DNA from: JBMYTN01 sp049604415
Lineage (GTDB): Bacteria; Pseudomonadota; Alphaproteobacteria; Rhodospirillales; Rhodospirillaceae
DNA: 64,000 nt
Reading direction: 5' to 3'
Assembly: GCA_049604415.1 (NCBI GenBank)
Contig: JBMYTN010000001.1
Coordinates: 124,001-188,000, forward strand
Shown: one piece after another, positions 44,011 to 52,351 of the stretch
Layout of the letters: every line of letters begins with the position of its first letter
Position numbering within the stretch: the stretch's first letter is position 1
Program-made: the position numbers and the translations under genes
The notes under the pieces: model-generated
What the model was told of the DNA's origin: nothing
Seen by the model: only the letters and a program-made list of their open reading frames with translations
Database searches by the model: none

Positions 44011-44602
44011 TTTTCTCCCCTACCCGACCGGCAATCTGTGCAACGCTGATCCCCGTGTCCGCGCCCTACCCGCTGCGATCAAGCCCTTAATCCCAGGGCG
44101 TCCAATCGCTGGTCATGCCCGGACCGTACGGATAACACCAGGTCAGAATGGGGCTGTTCATCGGGCCGTACACGTCGCGCAACCTGGCGATCTGCTGGTG
44201 GTGGATGGGGGCGCGTCGGAGCGCTATGGGCCCTTTGGCGATCTCTTGGCCGAGGGCTGCAAGGCCAAAGGCATAGCGGGTGCCGTGTTTGATTGCACAA
44301 TCCGGGACAGTGCCGAAATCGCCGCTCTGGGCTTTCAAATCTTCAGCCGCGGCTTCCATCCGGAGGCTACAGCCAAGACCGAACCGGGCGAAACCGACAT
44401 TAGCTTGGTCATTGGCTCTGTCCCTATCGCTCCGGGCGACATTGTGGTTGGGGATGATGACGGTGTTGTCGTCATCCCTGCCAAAATCGCATCGGAGGTT
44501 CTGACCGCCGTGGCCCAAATCGCGGCCCGCGAAGTGACCATTCGCAACCGGATTCTCAAGGGGGAAACAACCTTAGAGATCTTTAATCTCAATGCTCCGT
44601 AA
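43997..44602 (+). CDS. RraA-like / HMG aldolase family protein
   Basis: This family includes 4-hydroxy-4-methyl-2-oxoglutarate aldolases and the RNase E regulator RraA. The GTG at 43997 has GGAG seven bases upstream and gives a 201-residue protein starting VTPHDFLPYPTGNLCNADP. It has AGHARTVRITPGQN, HVAQPGDLLVVDGG, FGDLLAEGCKAKGIAGAVFD and the Arg-Asp of CTIRDSAEIAALG used for pyruvate and metal binding. The context (hydrolase, cupin, Lrp regulator) favours a catabolic aldolase or decarboxylase over RraA. A longer open frame to 43838 runs through the hydrolase gene and was rejected. Confidence 0.87.
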   Translation: MTPHDFLPYPTGNLCNADPRVRALPAAIKPLIPGRPIAGHARTVRITPGQNGAVHRAVHVAQPGDLLVVDGGASERYGPFGDLLAEGCKAKGIAGAVFDCTIRDSAEIAALGFQIFSRGFHPEATAKTEPGETDISLVIGSVPIAPGDIVVGDDDGVVVIPAKIASEVLTAVAQIAAREVTIRNRILKGETTLEIFNLNAP

Positions 44603-44626
44603 ACGCCCAGGACCTTAGGAGACCAA

Positions 44627-45001
44627 ATGATGGACCGGCCCGACGGATTTTTTAATTTCGGCGATTTGAGTGCGGGGATCTCACGAACCCTGGCCGAGGG
44701 CATCCAGACCCAGGTTTTTCCCGGACAGCAGGCCATGTTCTCAATCGTCAGCTTTGAGCCCAACAGCGAAGGCTCGATCCATGCCCATCCCGAAGAGCAA
44801 TGGGGTGTTCTGCTGGAGGGCAGCGGTATCCGGATCCAGGATGGTCAGGAGGTTCCCGTTGGCAGCGGAGATTTTTGGTGCACCCCCGGTGATGTCGCCC
44901 ATGGATTTCGGGCCGGCCCTGACGGGGCAAAGGTGTTGGATATTTTTGCCCCGCCGCGCGAAGACTATCGAAAGGCGGGCAGTGGTTTTGGGGTGTCCTG
45001 A
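44627..45001 (+). CDS. Cupin domain protein
   Basis: A 124-residue single cupin beta-barrel. IHAHPEEQWGVLLEGSGIRI is cupin motif 1 with two His and a Glu, and CTPGDVAHGFRAG is motif 2 with the third His, so a metal site is likely. AGGAGA precedes the start, and ATG at 44627 or 44630 is possible. It is the last gene of the hydrolase-RraA-like unit and may be an isomerase, dioxygenase or sensor of the same substrate. The exact reaction cannot be told from sequence. Confidence 0.85.
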   Translation: MMDRPDGFFNFGDLSAGISRTLAEGIQTQVFPGQQAMFSIVSFEPNSEGSIHAHPEEQWGVLLEGSGIRIQDGQEVPVGSGDFWCTPGDVAHGFRAGPDGAKVLDIFAPPREDYRKAGSGFGVS

Positions 45002-45080
45002 GACCTCCTGGTCGCTTTTGCTCCAGATGCCGAGACCGGGCCAGCCCCCCTCGCTTTGATCCTATCGCCCCAATCAATCG

Positions 45081-45108
45081 TAAAAATCACTCCCGCTCCT
45101 GCCAAGAA
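45081..45108 (+). promoter_or_regulatory. Possible flagellar sigma-28-type promoter
   Basis: TAAA at 45081 and GCCAAGAA at 45101-45108 resemble the sigma-28 elements TAAA and GCCGATAA (6 of 8 matches), with spacing one base longer than the enterobacterial optimum. It lies about 145 bases upstream of the second stator pair. A CtrA-like half-site TTAACCAT is at 45154-45161. Both are weak sequence matches. Confidence 0.2.
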
Positions 45109-45251
45109 AGGGGTATAGCCCAGTTTCTTCAATCGAAACTGTAGGGTTGCCCTTTAACCATTTGTGGATGAACATGCTCTAGAAGATATCAGGGGCACGG
45201 CGTTTCGGTCGCATTCCCATTTCTTTCAGCTGTTTGTGCGGGATCAACCGT

Positions 45252-46052
45252 ATGTCCCTGGCGACAATTTTCGGGGTTCTTTTTGGCTTCGGGCTGTTCA
45301 TGCTCTCGGTGCTGCTCAGCACCGACAACTATCTCCTATTTCTGAATTTTCCCAGCTTTATCATGGTTTTAGGCGGAACCCTCGCCTCAACCTTCATCGC
45401 CTATGAACCGCGCTACGTGGTGTTGTCGCTGCGGGTGATGACCTCGATCCTGTTTAACAACGAGGTCTCGCGCGGGATTTTGACCCATGAAGTCGGACGA
45501 ATCATTCGCTGGGGCTATGTGATCCAACGCTCCGGCCTGCCCGGCCTGGAAAGCGATGCCGCCAAGGTGCGCAAGCAAGATAAGTTTCTTGGCTTCGGCA
45601 TCGATCTGGTGGTCAGTGGCTATACCGGGCAAGAGGTCCGCGAGATTCTCGCCACCACCGTGGAGACCACCTATCAGCGCCATTCGGTGCAGGCCTCGAT
45701 CCTGCGCAATATGGGCACCACCGCCCCGGCTTTCGGCATGATTGGCACCTTGGTTGGCCTGATCATCATGCTCGGTCAGATGGGCGAGGATTTCTCGCAA
45801 TTGGGTCCTGGGATGGCCGTGGCCCTGGTGACCACCCTTTATGGAGTGATGGCGGCCCGCTTGGTGTTCATCCCGGCGGCCTCAAAAATCCAACAACGCG
45901 AGGACATCATCCGCTTCCGGAATTATCTGGTCGCTGAAGGTCTGGCCCTGTTGGCGGAGCGCAAAAGCCCGCGCTACATCCAAGATAAAATGAACAGCTA
46001 TCTGGACCCGTCGATCCATTTCAGCATCGACAAGATGAAAGGCCGCGACTAG
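45252..46052 (+). CDS. MotA/PomA-family stator protein
   Basis: A second MotA-like membrane protein, 266 residues, with four helices (SLATIFGVLFGFGLFMLSVL at the start). It has the conserved GTTAPAFGMIGTLVGLIIML third helix and LGPGMAVALVTTLYGVMAARL fourth helix. It is closer to the PomA type than the product at 162-1019. The ATG at 45252 was chosen over a TTG six codons upstream. It pairs with the MotB-like gene 31 bases downstream. A second stator pair may power flagella with another ion or load range; a non-flagellar role cannot be excluded. Confidence 0.9.
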   Translation: MSLATIFGVLFGFGLFMLSVLLSTDNYLLFLNFPSFIMVLGGTLASTFIAYEPRYVVLSLRVMTSILFNNEVSRGILTHEVGRIIRWGYVIQRSGLPGLESDAAKVRKQDKFLGFGIDLVVSGYTGQEVREILATTVETTYQRHSVQASILRNMGTTAPAFGMIGTLVGLIIMLGQMGEDFSQLGPGMAVALVTTLYGVMAARLVFIPAASKIQQREDIIRFRNYLVAEGLALLAERKSPRYIQDKMNSYLDPSIHFSIDKMKGRD

Positions 46053-46083
46053 GCGCTGAGCCGTCGGTCCGGATGGGTATGGC

Positions 46084-46770
46084 ATGATTGGTCCAAACCG
46101 CCGCTTTGAAACCAAGAAGGAAGAAGATGACGAAAGCTGGATCGTCACCTTTTCCGACATGGTTACCCTCCTCCTGGCGTTTTTTATCATCTTGATTTCA
46201 ATTTCGACCATTGATCCGGAAAAGTTCGATCAGGTCCGGGAATCCCTGCAGGAAGAGATTGGTGCCGATGATCTGGTGGACCAGCCGATCAAGGATCTGC
46301 GCAATGAGACGGAAAATGTCATCAAGGTCTTAGAGGTCGAAGACGATGTGCGGGTGGCCCAGGATGACCAAGGCTTGATTATCGAATTTGCCAGCAGTGC
46401 GTTTTATGAGCCCGGCAGTGCCGAAATACGGGAAGAAATGATCCCGGTGCTGGAAGAGATCGTCAAAACCCTTGATGAGCCGCGCTATCAAACCTTCCAG
46501 ATTATCGTGCAAGGCCATACGGATGACACACCCATCAGCACCGAGCAGTTTCCCTCGAATTGGGAGCTCTCGGCAGCCCGGGCGACCCGCGTGGTTCGTT
46601 TCATGGAAGCTCAACAGGTGCAAAAAGACCGTATGCTGGCCATTGGCTATGCAGATATAGCACCAAAAGTGCCGAACCGGGATGAAGCAGGCAATCCGGT
46701 CCCTGAGTTCCAAGAGTTGAACCGCCGGGTGGTCATTCGGGTCTTCCCCCGCCACATTTACCGATTCTAG
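46084..46770 (+). CDS. MotB/PomB-family stator protein
   Basis: A 228-residue partner of the preceding PomA-like protein. A short charged N-terminus leads to the membrane helix WIVTFSDMVTLLLAFFIILI with Asp25 as the ion-binding residue. The C-terminal OmpA-like domain (QGHTDDTPISTEQFPSNWEL and LNRRVVIRVF) binds peptidoglycan. It is much shorter than MotB at 1081-2199 (372 residues) and lacks the long acidic linker. A strong terminator follows. Confidence 0.92.
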   Translation: MIGPNRRFETKKEEDDESWIVTFSDMVTLLLAFFIILISISTIDPEKFDQVRESLQEEIGADDLVDQPIKDLRNETENVIKVLEVEDDVRVAQDDQGLIIEFASSAFYEPGSAEIREEMIPVLEEIVKTLDEPRYQTFQIIVQGHTDDTPISTEQFPSNWELSAARATRVVRFMEAQQVQKDRMLAIGYADIAPKVPNRDEAGNPVPEFQELNRRVVIRVFPRHIYRF

Positions 46771-46790
46771 TCAGCTCGTTACCCCATAAA

Positions 46791-46821
46791 AAAAGGCTCC
46801 TTACCATTAAGGAGCCTTTTC
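46791..46821. terminator. Bidirectional Rho-independent terminator
   Basis: AAGGCTCCTTA and TAAGGAGCCTT form an 11-pair stem around a four-base loop, flanked by A-runs and T-runs. It ends the second stator operon on the plus strand and the metallo-hydrolase mRNA on the minus strand. Confidence 0.9.
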
Positions 46822-46853
46822 TGTTTGGGTCAGGGCTTGTCCGGAGCCGGAGG

Positions 46854-47720
46854 TTAGTCTTCCTTCACAGACCCAGGGACAACACCAACAAAATCATCTT
46901 CCATCGACAGCATCATGCCTTCCCGGGCCACGATACAGCCATCCCAGGCCTCTTTGGCTTCGGCAGCCAAAGCGTCCATGAAGTCGTCCTGGTGCTCAGG
47001 GTCATGGTGGAAAATGATCAGATGTTTGGCGCCGGCCAATTGGCACAGCTTCATGCCTTCGCGCCATGTGCTGTGGCCCCAACCGATATGGCGCGGATAT
47101 TCCTCATCGGTATAGGTGCTGTCATAGATGACGTAATCGGCACCGTCGATCAGCTTGAGAATATTTTCGTCCGGTCCTTCGGCAAAATGCTCCGTATCCG
47201 TGATGTAGCACATGGAGCGCTTGCCATAATCAATCCGATAGCCCGTCGCCCCATTGGGGTGATTGAGCGGAGCCGTCCGGATCGGAATATTATCAAACAA
47301 AGTGAAGGATTCACCGGCCTGGAAATCATTAAAGGTCTTTTGGGACGCCAAGTTCTCCAAAGGCACTGGGAACATCGGATCAGACATGCTGCTGGAGAGC
47401 AGACGCTGGATGCCACCATTGCCGTATAGATGGCCCGCATAGATGTCGAGCTTCTTGGTCGGGATATAGGCCGGAACAAAGAATGGGAAGCCGAAAATGT
47501 GATCCCAATGGGTGTGGGTCATCAACAGGGCATAGTGATCCACGGCCTGGTGATCCGGGTCTTTGCCGAGGTTCTTAATCCCCGTCCCCGCATCCATGAC
47601 CACATAGCGACCATCCAGCACGGCTTCGACGCAGCTGGTGTTGCCACCGTATTTGATATGATTGGGAGAAGGACAGGCGATACTGCCGCGAACACCCCAG
47701 AATCTAATATAGCGCTTCAT
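46854..47720 (-). CDS. Metallo-beta-lactamase-fold hydrolase
   Basis: A 288-residue MBL-fold hydrolase. The start MKRYIRFWGVRGSIACPSP and the zinc motif THTHWDHIFGFPFF match a subgroup related to RNase Z and class II cyclic-nucleotide phosphodiesterases. Further metal ligands lie in GHSTWREG and IIFHHDPEHQDD. Other members act on phosphodiester or cyclic-nucleotide substrates, so a role near the adenylate cyclase at 40-42 kb is conceivable but unproven. The ATG at 47720 was chosen; a longer frame to 47825 has no family similarity. Confidence 0.88.
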   Translation of the reverse strand: MKRYIRFWGVRGSIACPSPNHIKYGGNTSCVEAVLDGRYVVMDAGTGIKNLGKDPDHQAVDHYALLMTHTHWDHIFGFPFFVPAYIPTKKLDIYAGHLYGNGGIQRLLSSSMSDPMFPVPLENLASQKTFNDFQAGESFTLFDNIPIRTAPLNHPNGATGYRIDYGKRSMCYITDTEHFAEGPDENILKLIDGADYVIYDSTYTDEEYPRHIGWGHSTWREGMKLCQLAGAKHLIIFHHDPEHQDDFMDALAAEAKEAWDGCIVAREGMMLSMEDDFVGVVPGSVKED

Positions 47721-47893
47721 CTGGTATGCGGATCCTGACTTGTCCCACATGAATGGCCGGTGCCGTACGTTACCACTGTTACCCCTATGGAAAGCATCAT
47801 GCCCGAAAAGGCCTTTCGATCCCACCGCAAAGGGTTGCTTCCGAAGATCTTTTTTGGAGTTTATCCATTGTAGGGCGTTCAGCCCAGTGTTTT

Positions 47894-48673
47894 TTAATTC
47901 GAAACACTAACGAAATCGCCAATTTTTGCTCCAAACAGCGTTGACGCCGCTGATTTGTTAACAGCGACCTCCATCAGACCGTTGGAATTGGCATACCAGA
48001 AGGCCTCTCCCGGGGCTCGATCACCAAATGTCCGCGCCCAACCCAGGGGTGGACACAACCTTTGCTCGGGCCTTTCTGCTGACACAAGGCAAACCTGAGC
48101 AGATTGCTCAATTTTGTCTGCACGCAACCCCGTCATCACATTCCCGTAATCGTCGATGTAAACCACTCTGGCAAGATCAGTCTCTGGGGTTCCAACCATC
48201 ATTTCGGCTTTTATTGGTTGAAACGAATTTGGCAATGCATCTCCGCGTGCCAATTTGGCGGCAATCGGGGCAAAAACATCCCGGCCATGAAAGCTGGCAG
48301 ACGCTGCAGGACCTGCTGGCGGAATCCGAAAAATCTCTGTGAGTGGAGTCTCTTCCTGCTCTTCTTGTTGGGCGAGCACGGTCCGAAACAGCCCATTGTC
48401 AGGACCGACAAACCATTTTTGCCCTAATCGGAGCACCATTCCATGGCGATCACCACCCACCCCAGGATCAACCACGGCCAGGATCACGCAGGGTTCGGGC
48501 AATGCCCCAATATGGGCCGCCAAAAGGCAGCCTGCCAATTGCGGCTCGAACATTGGCAGATCGGCAAACAGATCAATCACGGGGATGCCGGGAGCCTGTG
48601 TTGCCAACACAGCCCGCATTTGCCCCATATAGGGTCCGGCCAATCCAAAATCCGTCGCTTGGAAAATGATCAC
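47894..48673 (-). CDS. SAM hydrolase / chlorinase-like protein (DUF62)
   Basis: This family (S-adenosyl-L-methionine hydroxide adenosyltransferase) splits SAM with water to adenosine and methionine. The 259-residue product begins at a GTG with GGGAAGG upstream and reads VIIFQATDFGLAGPYMGQM. It contains VIDLFADLP, VVDPGVGGDRHGM, FVGPDNGLF and FHGRDVFAPIAAKLARG, all family motifs. YIDDYGNVMTGL matches the C-terminal domain's YIDxFGN signature. The physiological role of these enzymes is unsettled. It is divergent from the M20 peptidase gene. Confidence 0.9.
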   Translation of the reverse strand: MIIFQATDFGLAGPYMGQMRAVLATQAPGIPVIDLFADLPMFEPQLAGCLLAAHIGALPEPCVILAVVDPGVGGDRHGMVLRLGQKWFVGPDNGLFRTVLAQQEEQEETPLTEIFRIPPAGPAASASFHGRDVFAPIAAKLARGDALPNSFQPIKAEMMVGTPETDLARVVYIDDYGNVMTGLRADKIEQSAQVCLVSAERPEQRLCPPLGWARTFGDRAPGEAFWYANSNGLMEVAVNKSAASTLFGAKIGDFVSVSN

Positions 48674-48826
48674 TGTGCCCCGCCCTTCCCGACCTGCCCG
48701 GGAGATCCGATCAGGGGTGTGGCCCCATAAGACGTCGGCGGACCGGTACAGATTTATTGTGCTGCATCGCAATGCCCCTTACATGGAGTGCACCGCCTTC
48801 CCGCGCAATTCTTGGAGCCCATCGCG

Positions 48827-50005
48827 ATGGCCAGCCCCGACAGCCTCTCCCCTTTGCATCAGCAGATGATCGGTTGGCGCCATGACATCCACCGCCATCC
48901 GGAACTGGCCTATGGTGAAGTCCGGACTGCGGGAATGGTGGCTGAGCTCCTCCGCAGTTTCGGCTTTGACCAGGTTACCGAAGGCATTGGTGGCACCGGT
49001 GTGGTCGGTGAGTTGACCGGAACTCTGGAGGGACCCGCCGACGCCCTGCCCCCACTGGGGTTCCGGGCCGATATGGATGCCCTTCCGATCCAAGAGGACA
49101 ACAGCTTCGACCACAGATCCCGCCATGACGGGATCATGCATGCCTGCGGACATGATGGTCACACCGCCATGTTGCTGGGCGCGGCCCGCCATCTCTCCGC
49201 CACCCGCCAATTCGCTGGCAAGCTGGTGTTTATTTTCCAGCCCGCCGAAGAAGGCAAAGCAGGCGCCAAGGCAATGATCCAAGATGGCCTGTTCGACCGA
49301 TGGCCGGTGCGTGGCGTGTTTGGTCTGCACAATATGCCTGGCCTACCGGAGGGTGCGATTGCAGTCTCCGGCGGCCCGGTCATGGCCGCCGCCGATGAAA
49401 TCATCGTCCGGATCACCGGGCGTGGTGGCCATGCTGCGGCCCCTGACCAGGGTCGGGATCCGATTTTGGCCGGTGCCAGCTTTGTTCAATCCTGCCAACA
49501 AATCGTCGCGCGCAATGTGGCCCCGTGGGACACCGGCGTTGTGTCGATCACCGTGTTTCAGGGCGGCGACACCTTTAATGTCACCCCGGAACAGGCCCAA
49601 TTGGATGGCACCGTGCGCTTTTTCCGTCCTGAAACCGGGGCGATGATCCGGGACCGGCTGGATGCGATCCGCAAGGGCATTGCCTTGGCCCATGATGTGG
49701 ACATCGAGTTGGACTATTTGCCCGGCTATCCGCCGACGGTGAATGACAAAGCCGCTGCGGAAACGGCCAAAGCCGCCGCAGCAGCCGCCCTCGGCGCTGG
49801 GCGCGCTTTGGTGCAAGACCCGCGCATGTTTGCTGAGGACTTTTCTTATATGCTGCAAGCCTGCCCCGGCGCCTATGGCTTTATTGGCAATGGCACCAGT
49901 CGCTCTCTGCACAGCGCCTGCTATGACTTTAATGACAAAATCCTGCCCAATGGGGCGGCATGGTTTGTCACTTTGGCGGAAACGATCCCGACTTCACGCC
50001 CTTAA
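48827..50005 (+). CDS. M20-family amidohydrolase (hippurate hydrolase-like)
   Basis: A 392-residue metal-dependent aminoacylase of the M20D group that cleaves N-acyl amino acids. It shows WRHDIHRHPELAYGEVRTA at the N-terminus, the metal-binding MHACGHDGHTAMLLGAA, then FQPAEEGKAGAKAMI and the C-terminal EDFSYMLQACPGAYGFIGNG. GGAG lies nine bases before the ATG at 48827. Its stop overlaps the convergent small membrane gene by four bases. The substrate is not predictable beyond the group. Confidence 0.92.
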   Translation: MASPDSLSPLHQQMIGWRHDIHRHPELAYGEVRTAGMVAELLRSFGFDQVTEGIGGTGVVGELTGTLEGPADALPPLGFRADMDALPIQEDNSFDHRSRHDGIMHACGHDGHTAMLLGAARHLSATRQFAGKLVFIFQPAEEGKAGAKAMIQDGLFDRWPVRGVFGLHNMPGLPEGAIAVSGGPVMAAADEIIVRITGRGGHAAAPDQGRDPILAGASFVQSCQQIVARNVAPWDTGVVSITVFQGGDTFNVTPEQAQLDGTVRFFRPETGAMIRDRLDAIRKGIALAHDVDIELDYLPGYPPTVNDKAAAETAKAAAAAALGAGRALVQDPRMFAEDFSYMLQACPGAYGFIGNGTSRSLHSACYDFNDKILPNGAAWFVTLAETIPTSRP

Positions 50006-50190
50006 TTCGAGGCGTTGATGGCCAAGGCGACCATCGCCACCAAGGTCACAATCCCCACCCCCCAGAGCAAATACTCCATGGGTTTGTTTTCCGTCGCCCG
50101 CGTGACGGGATGTTCATGGGACGGGGACCCTCCACCTTGGTTTTCGGTGGAGGGTTGGGACTCCTCACGGGGGGGCTGTTGCTCGGTCAT
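50002..50190 (-). CDS. Small tail-anchored membrane protein, unknown function
   Basis: A 62-residue protein with a polar, Gln/Glu/Pro-rich N-terminal 37 residues and one C-terminal membrane helix (MEYLLWGVGIVTLVAMVALA). The ATG at 50190 was chosen over a start 15 codons upstream. It lies 54 bases behind coxG on the same strand, and both end in a membrane segment, so they may act together. I recognise no family. Confidence 0.65.
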   Translation of the reverse strand: MTEQQPPREESQPSTENQGGGSPSHEHPVTRATENKPMEYLLWGVGIVTLVAMVALAINASN

Positions 50191-50244
50191 GCTGATCCAT
50201 CGAAACGGTCCGGACAGAGCATTTTTCAACTGCAAAAATGCCCT

Positions 50245-50916
50245 TTAGATCAACATCAGTAACACCAACACGCCAACCACGGCTACCCCACCCAGCACCA
50301 TCGGATTGGAAAACGGGCTGGAGGCCGCTGTTGCGGGCTTTTCAGGGGCGGGCTGTGCCGCCGCTGCGGGGGCTGCCGTCGGTGCCGGAGATGGCTCAGC
50401 TGCCGCGTCCGCTGCCGCTTCTTCCGCAGCAGCTGCTGGCGCATCGTCGGTGGCCGCAGCGCTTTCGGCTTGCTCTTCCCCAACCTGGGCGCTGAGGGCA
50501 GAGAAGAACTGATTGGCGGTTTTATCGGCCACGCCTTTGACCAAACGGGCACCGACACTGGCAAGCTTGCCGCCAACATCGGCCTTTGCTTCATAGGTCA
50601 ATCGGGTGTTGGTCGCATCGATTTCTTCCAGGGACACCGCCGCTGTGCCTTTGGCGAAGCCCGCGACACCGCCGCTGCCGGAAACCCGCAACACGACGCT
50701 TTGCGGTGCATTGATGTCTTCCATCACAACGGTGCCGGAGAACTTGGCTTTCACCGGGCCAACCTTGACTTTGACCTTACCGTCAAATTCGGTGTCAGAG
50801 GTTTTGTTCAGCTCCTCGCACCCGTCGATGCAGACTTTCAGGATTTCTGGATCATTGATGCTATCCCAGACCTTTTGCCGTGGTGCCGGAATGTCATAAG
50901 TGCCCGTAAAGTCCAT
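50245..50916 (-). CDS. coxG: CoxG/SRPBCC domain protein with C-terminal membrane anchor
   Basis: A 223-residue protein whose first 150 residues form a CoxG-type START-like fold (MDFTGTYDIPAPRQKVWDSI, then KVKVKVGPVKAKFSGTV and YEAKADVGGKLASVGARLV). A 50-residue Ala/Pro/Glu-rich linker follows, then a C-terminal membrane helix (VLGGVAVVGVLVLLMLI). CoxG is known from carbon monoxide dehydrogenase clusters, where it helps attach the enzyme to the membrane, but no coxL/M/S or mo-enzyme gene is in this window. Orphan copies are common and may serve other molybdenum hydroxylases; modABC is 40 kb away. Confidence 0.88.
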   Translation of the reverse strand: MDFTGTYDIPAPRQKVWDSINDPEILKVCIDGCEELNKTSDTEFDGKVKVKVGPVKAKFSGTVVMEDINAPQSVVLRVSGSGGVAGFAKGTAAVSLEEIDATNTRLTYEAKADVGGKLASVGARLVKGVADKTANQFFSALSAQVGEEQAESAAATDDAPAAAAEEAAADAAAEPSPAPTAAPAAAAQPAPEKPATAASSPFSNPMVLGGVAVVGVLVLLMLI

Positions 50917-51044
50917 GGAAGTTCCCCATTTGCAATGTTGTTTATCGACAAGATGAAAACGCCAAGCGTGGCGCGGCCCAAAAACCATGCACCGAAAGGG
51001 AGAGGTCGCAAACCCCTCCTTTCGGCGCATGTCCAAGCGATTTG

Positions 51045-51968
51045 TTAGGGTTTGCGGCGGCTGTCATAGAGGGAAATGATGCCATGGGTGCCCATCTCCT
51101 GGCCCTCCGGTGTTTCCAGCAAGGCTTCAAACAGGCTCTTGGTCAGTTCCAGCACCGGAAGGTCTAACCCCATCTCCTCGGCTTCCCCGGCAGAAATGGT
51201 CATGTCTTTCAGGAAATGATGGGCAAAAAAACCGGGCGCATAATCGCCAGCCAGCATTTTCGGACCCAACACATTGAGCTGAAAACTCGACGCAGCCCCA
51301 CCGCCAATGACGTCCAGAACCTTGGCCGGGTCCAGCCCGGCGGCTTTGGCATAGGACATGCCCTCCGCAACACCCGTCAAGGTGCCACAGATCACGGTTT
51401 GGTTGACCATTTTGGTGTGCTGCCCTGCCCCGGGCGGACCAAGCAAGACGATGGCTTTGCCCATAACCTCGAACACCGGCAGAACCGCCTCAAAAGCCGC
51501 CTGATCGCCACCACACATGATCGACAAGGCGGCATTCTTGGCCCCCACATCCCCGCCGGAGACCGGGGCATCAATCGAGGCCATACCTTTCTCAGCCGCC
51601 GCCTCGGCAATTTTGGCCGCCAGACTGGGGGCGGAGGTCGTCATATCGACCAGGATGGTTCCGGGGCGCGCCGCATCCAATATCCCGGCTTGGCCGTCGC
51701 TGCCGAAATAGACCTCTTCGACGTCTTTGGGATAGCCGACCATGGTGATGACAATGTCGCTCTTCGCGGCCACTGCGGCCGGGGTGTCATGCCAAACAGC
51801 GCCTTCGGACAGCAGGTCTTCGATCTTTGACATGGTCCGGGTGTAGGCGTTCAGGACATACCCTTTGGCCATCAAATGCCGAGCCATGGATTTGCCCATG
51901 ATGCCCAAGCCGACAAACCCGATCTGATGGGTTTCAGGGGTGGCCGATCCAGATGCGGCTTTCGTCAT
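51045..51968 (-). CDS. Beta-hydroxyacid dehydrogenase (tartronate semialdehyde reductase-like)
   Basis: A 307-residue NAD(P)-dependent reductase of the 3-hydroxyisobutyrate dehydrogenase family. It has the Rossmann motif GFVGLGIMGKSMARHL, the substrate-binding DAPVSGGDVGAKNAALS, the catalytic Lys in GQHTKMVNQ and the C-terminal HHFLKDMTISAGEAEEMGLD. The ATG at 51968 (GGAG upstream) removes 42 unrelated residues of a longer open frame. 2-hydroxy-3-oxopropionate reductase is the nearest named function, but the family has several substrates. It is divergent from phaC. Confidence 0.9.
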   Translation of the reverse strand: MTKAASGSATPETHQIGFVGLGIMGKSMARHLMAKGYVLNAYTRTMSKIEDLLSEGAVWHDTPAAVAAKSDIVITMVGYPKDVEEVYFGSDGQAGILDAARPGTILVDMTTSAPSLAAKIAEAAAEKGMASIDAPVSGGDVGAKNAALSIMCGGDQAAFEAVLPVFEVMGKAIVLLGPPGAGQHTKMVNQTVICGTLTGVAEGMSYAKAAGLDPAKVLDVIGGGAASSFQLNVLGPKMLAGDYAPGFFAHHFLKDMTISAGEAEEMGLDLPVLELTKSLFEALLETPEGQEMGTHGIISLYDSRRKP

Positions 51969-52351
51969 GGGAACGTCTCCGTTTTGGTTTTGAAAATTTG
52001 TCCGCTCACAACCGGTAAAAGGGATGCAGGCCACCGGGTGGTCTGGTAAAACTCCCCCGTCGTGTGGCCAGCCGCCTCTTTTGCCAGGGACCACATATTG
52101 GCGTGCGGACCCTGCTTCGCCAGAGTGCGGCTGATTTGGTCTTTAGAAGGCGGATTTGCTTTTCCGAATTGTGGAAAAGCGGGAACCATGGATGGGGCTG
52201 GTTCCGGTATTTCTAAGGCCACACACGCGCAGAGCATTTCGCCGGACCAACCGGTAATTGGGGACTAAACTGACAAACAGGCGTCCGTAAGGAGTGGGCT
52301 GGATTTTCCTGGCCATTGCATCCTTTAAGGATCCTTCGGGGGAAATTAAGA
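51969..52351. other. Divergent control region between the reductase and phaC
   Basis: About 380 bases with no supported gene. It contains a clear inverted repeat at 52158-52180 and a short palindrome ATCCTT-T-AAGGAT (52320-52332) just before the phaC ribosome-binding site. No convincing sigma-70 boxes were found on either strand. Confidence 0.5.
52158..52180. repeat. Inverted repeat upstream of phaC
   Basis: GCTTTTCC (52158-52165) and GGAAAAGC (52173-52180) are perfect inverted copies with a seven-base spacer. The size suits a dimeric regulator binding site between two divergent genes. There is no T-run to make it a terminator. Confidence 0.5.
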
